Assembly (NCBI GenBank): GCA_905160935.1
Contig: CAJHZI010000573.1
Location: 141,501-205,500 of the forward strand
Origin: Enchytraeus crypticus
Taxonomy: Eukaryota > Annelida > Clitellata > Enchytraeida > Enchytraeidae
Direction of reading: 5' to 3'
Length of the DNA: 64,000 nt
Numbering within the stretch: the stretch's first letter is position 1; every line of letters begins with the position of its first letter. A program made the translations under genes and the position numbers. The notes under the pieces were generated by a model, which saw nothing but the letters and a program-made list of their open reading frames with translations, was not told the origin of the DNA and did not search any database. Shown piece after piece: positions 61,433-64,000 of the stretch.

Positions 61433-62287
61433 TTAAGTTGCTGGGATGGCAGGGGGAGACTGATCGGCGCAGAACGCGGTGTACAACATGTCCTCAAAGT
61501 CGAGGCTCACTGAGAGGAAGTCTGATCCATTGGACAGGTCAAGGTCAGCGGTCATGCCTAAACGATCGAAGATGTGATGGTCCCCTGACTCGATCTGCAT
61601 TTGAGAAATAACTACCGCCAAATCTTTCGATATGGTTGTAGAGCTGCTCTTGCGCATCTCGTGACCAAATTCGGGGGTGGGGTCTTAGAACGATGCTCGA
61701 TCCCTCACACTGAAAGACAAAGTGACTCTCAAGGGTGGAAGAAAGACCAGTGGTGACGTCATTGAGGGTGCCTGAGCGGATTTAGCTGGTTCACTACTGA
61801 CGACTATAAGCGGTGTGCTGATCACGTGATTGTTGTCTCGCTTAGTCATGGGATGATCATCATTGAGAACAGAGGCCCCGCCCTCTTGTGACGAAAATCT
61901 GAGGCAGAAAATCCTACAAGATCTTGAATAGCGTGGCTGTACATCTGCAGACCATCTCGGACTGAGAGGACGTACCCTGTAGGGCGTGGACATCCGGATG
62001 TGTTCCGGATCTATATTAGATAGACAGGATGCAGAGCGAAGGAGTGGAGTGGTGGTGTAGGGATGTCTTCCTTCAACCGGTGCGCCATTATTATTCGCCG
62101 GAAGTGTCTTCTCCAGACGTTTCGTACTGGCGATAAACGTTTTGCAGCCCGGATGCTTGGCAGCTGTGGTACGCGTCATGCGCGCAGTCGTCGCTTTACT
62201 GGTCGCCAGCTGACTTTCCTTTTCTGTGAGAGGATCAGAAGGTGACCAAGATGAACTCGATGACATCTTGGACAAAGCCTGCTCCAT
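61433..62287 (-). pseudogene. Unidentified Ser/Thr-rich reading frame with one internal stop
   Basis: An ATG at 62,287 opens 200 codons (MEQALSKMSSSSSW, HPGCKTFIASTKRLEKTLPA, MSTPYRVRPLSPRWS) to a TAA at 61,685-61,687. The same frame continues without another stop for 84 codons (DPTPEFGHEMRKSSSTTI, ISQMQIESGDHHIFDRLG, DFLSVSLDFEDMLYTAF) to a TAA at 61,433-61,435. CpG-rich compared with its surroundings, no intron needed. The acidic-hydrophobic end resembles an activation domain, but I recognise no family. It could be a decaying gene, a processed copy, a gene with an unseen splice, or a sequencing error at the stop. Confidence 0.45.
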
Positions 62288-62684
62288 GTCAAGGGATAGT
62301 AGGCCTATACTAACCGTAGTTCTTGAGCGGATTGGAAAATCTCTCTTTGGCTTTGGGTTTTATGGTAAATAAAGTGATCTAATAAGTATTGCGAGATCAA
62401 TCTCATTCATGCAATAATGCCTACCATATTTTACTATTGCCATATTTTTATTCAATATTTTTCTCAAGCTCTTTTAGTCTGCGGGAAAAGTAGCCTGATT
62501 TTTGGCAATAACTCGATTACAGGTTTACTGCCAGCGCGACTTCAAAAGTGGCTTTGACTTCAACAGTGGCTTACAGAAACGTTTTTCACACAATTCGTTA
62601 AATAATATGAATTATATCACCCAACCTCTCAAAATGAATCCTACTTGTGAGGGTTACAATACAATGTAATGAAGCTAATAAAGT

Positions 62685-62818
62685 CCAGCCAGTGACGATG
62701 TCTGTAAAATATTAGAGCGCGAATCAGTATGTGTGGAGTTCAAATCCTGGGCTCGCCCGTCACTTACATAGTGAGGAAACTGACGATAACATTAGCTTTA
62801 CCAGCTTTTATGATGCAT
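62685..62818 (+). mobile_element. tRNA-derived SINE, family C
   Basis: CCAGTGACGATGTCTGTAAA (decayed A box), GTTCAAATCCTGGGCTCGCC (B box), CGTCACTTACATAGTGAGGA and ATTAGCTTTACCAGCTTTTA match the family order. Confidence 0.8.
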
Positions 62819-63449
62819 CGCCCAAATTTTATGTCAGAAACGTAGTAAACAATGAACAAATGCAAGCAGTTCTCCATAAATAGAATCAAATTATAATTGC
62901 ATGTACAAGAACTAAATTATAAATAATACATAGGCTTACAGGTCTAAAACTAAAAACCAATGAATTTCGATTTAGTAACATTTTGATTTTATAATGTAAG
63001 AATTTACTTACACCGGCGATCGAACACACTTATTAGCCTAGAATATAATTATTTCAATATATTAAATTACTTTTGATTTATTTAAAAAAATAATTTAATA
63101 ATGTATTATAATTTCTCAATACGTTCCTGATACAGAAGTTCTATTGGTCTATTTACGAATGCGCTACCTACGAGATACCGACAGCGATTCAGATGTTCTA
63201 AAAGCAGACGAGTGATGCGAGAAAAGAAGCGATTACTTAGATTTCATAAGCGGAAATGTCTTAATTCTAACAATTATTCCGTACCGATAACAGTTCTAAT
63301 TCTACGCTAATTTAACACAAGTAATATAGAATATTATCGTACTCATGTCATTGTCATAGTTGCAATGTTCAACAACACGATCATCAAGTTATTGGATTCT
63401 GTGTTTAAATTCTGTTAAATTCGTGACATGAAATTTACACTTCGGCCGG

Positions 63450-63483
63450 AATTTCTTTCTTTGTCTCTCTCTTTCTCTCTCTT

Positions 63484-63516
<33 letters not shown>

Positions 63517-63520
63517 AAAG
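63450..63520. repeat. (CT)n/(CTTT)n microsatellite
   Basis: A pure pyrimidine tract of mixed CTTT and CT units. Confidence 0.93.
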
Positions 63521-63689
63521 TTCTGCATATTGGCAAGCCCACTATTAATATTTCGATTCATAGCCAATTGTAAGGCTTCATATTGAGCACTCCATCGATC
63601 AAAAAGTTATCTCTTCACAAGAGGCTATGCCTTATCCAAAGTTAATATGGGCATATGGCTTGAAAATACTAGATTATGAGGCGGTCTCT

Positions 63690-63780
63690 CGTAGCCTCCC
63701 GCAGTTCCTACGCAGTCGTCTCTTACGACACTTGCAGTTTACGATTGGTCTATTCTTCAATAAAAACACAACAAGGGTTT
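63690..63780 (-). mobile_element. Repeat family A head fragment
   Basis: CAGTCGTCTCTTACGACACT, TGCAGTTTACGATTGGTCTA and TTCTTCAATAAAAACACAAC correspond, with substitutions, to the CGACACGTGCAGTC end of family A. Confidence 0.6.
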
Positions 63781-64000
63781 CTACAACTAAAAAAATGTGT
63801 TATTGAAAATAAAATCTAAATAGTCTTACAATTAAATTAAGCAAATAAAGTAAATAATCAGATATAAAAATAAAAATAAAATAAAATAGATAATAGCCTA
63901 CAGTAAGTAGCTAAAGTAAATGATGTAATGTGATACTGTAGAATAAAGAATATATGATTAAATAGAAAATACGATAAATTTCGTACTTTCGCAATTGCCG

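Larger units (their letters stand above)
62290..64000. other. Gene-free right end
   Basis: Contains SINE C (62,685-62,815), a CT/CTTT tract (63,450-63,520) and a family A fragment. I see no coding exon. Confidence 0.55.

Overview
The window is AT-rich nuclear DNA from an animal, most likely a non-vertebrate metazoan. Three conserved eukaryotic genes are split by many spliceosomal introns with standard GT-AG borders. The spaces between exons are filled with non-LTR retrotransposons, tRNA- and 5S-derived SINEs, minisatellites and AT/AAT microsatellites. I cannot name the species or phylum from the sequence. There is no operon, CRISPR array, phage or plasmid feature. Exons were found by reading the translated sequence against remembered protein families and checking that splice phases join.

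Layout. (1) About 1.6-7.5 kb, minus strand: the catalytic exons of choline-phosphate cytidylyltransferase (PCYT1). Two likely 5' exons lie far upstream at 21.3 and 23.9 kb. The 3' end lies off the left edge, and one exon joining the 5' part to the core was not found. (2) 10.8-11.3 kb, minus: an intronless, broken retrocopy of the V-ATPase c'' proteolipid (ATP6V0B), apparently inside a PCYT1 intron. (3) 12.8-14.8 kb: a LINE of one family. (4) 14.8-27.5 kb: intron and intergenic DNA with minisatellites and repeats. (5) 27,544-34,248, plus: a complete seven-exon IMP3 gene (U3 snoRNP protein, 182 codons). (6) 35,832-54,303, minus: a complete thirteen-exon GNL1 gene (circularly permuted GTPase, 645 codons), carrying a CR1/L2-like LINE in one intron and a large minisatellite in each of two introns. 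(7) 54.6-61.2 kb: a dense block of LINE remnants. (8) 61.4-62.3 kb, minus: an unidentified Ser/Thr-rich reading frame with one internal stop. (9) 62.3-64 kb: SINE and repeat debris.

The three genes are not an operon. IMP3 (small-subunit rRNA processing) and GNL1 (nucleolar-type GTPase family) are both linked to ribosome biogenesis by family, while PCYT1 acts in phosphatidylcholine synthesis. Their proximity may be accidental.

Most interesting observations: (a) a minisatellite of about 20 units in GNL1 intron 3 is built from the exon-3/intron-3 junction itself, so the intron begins with a series of copies of its own 5' splice site; (b) many short, near-perfect palindromes with loops of 0-9 nt are spread over the window, and in three cases a sister repeat copy lacks the second arm, indicating templated inverted duplication; (c) a 5S rRNA-headed SINE lies next to a tRNA-like head; (d) an abundant repeat of about 280 bp ends in a GAT-type tail and looks like an undescribed SINE or LINE tail family.
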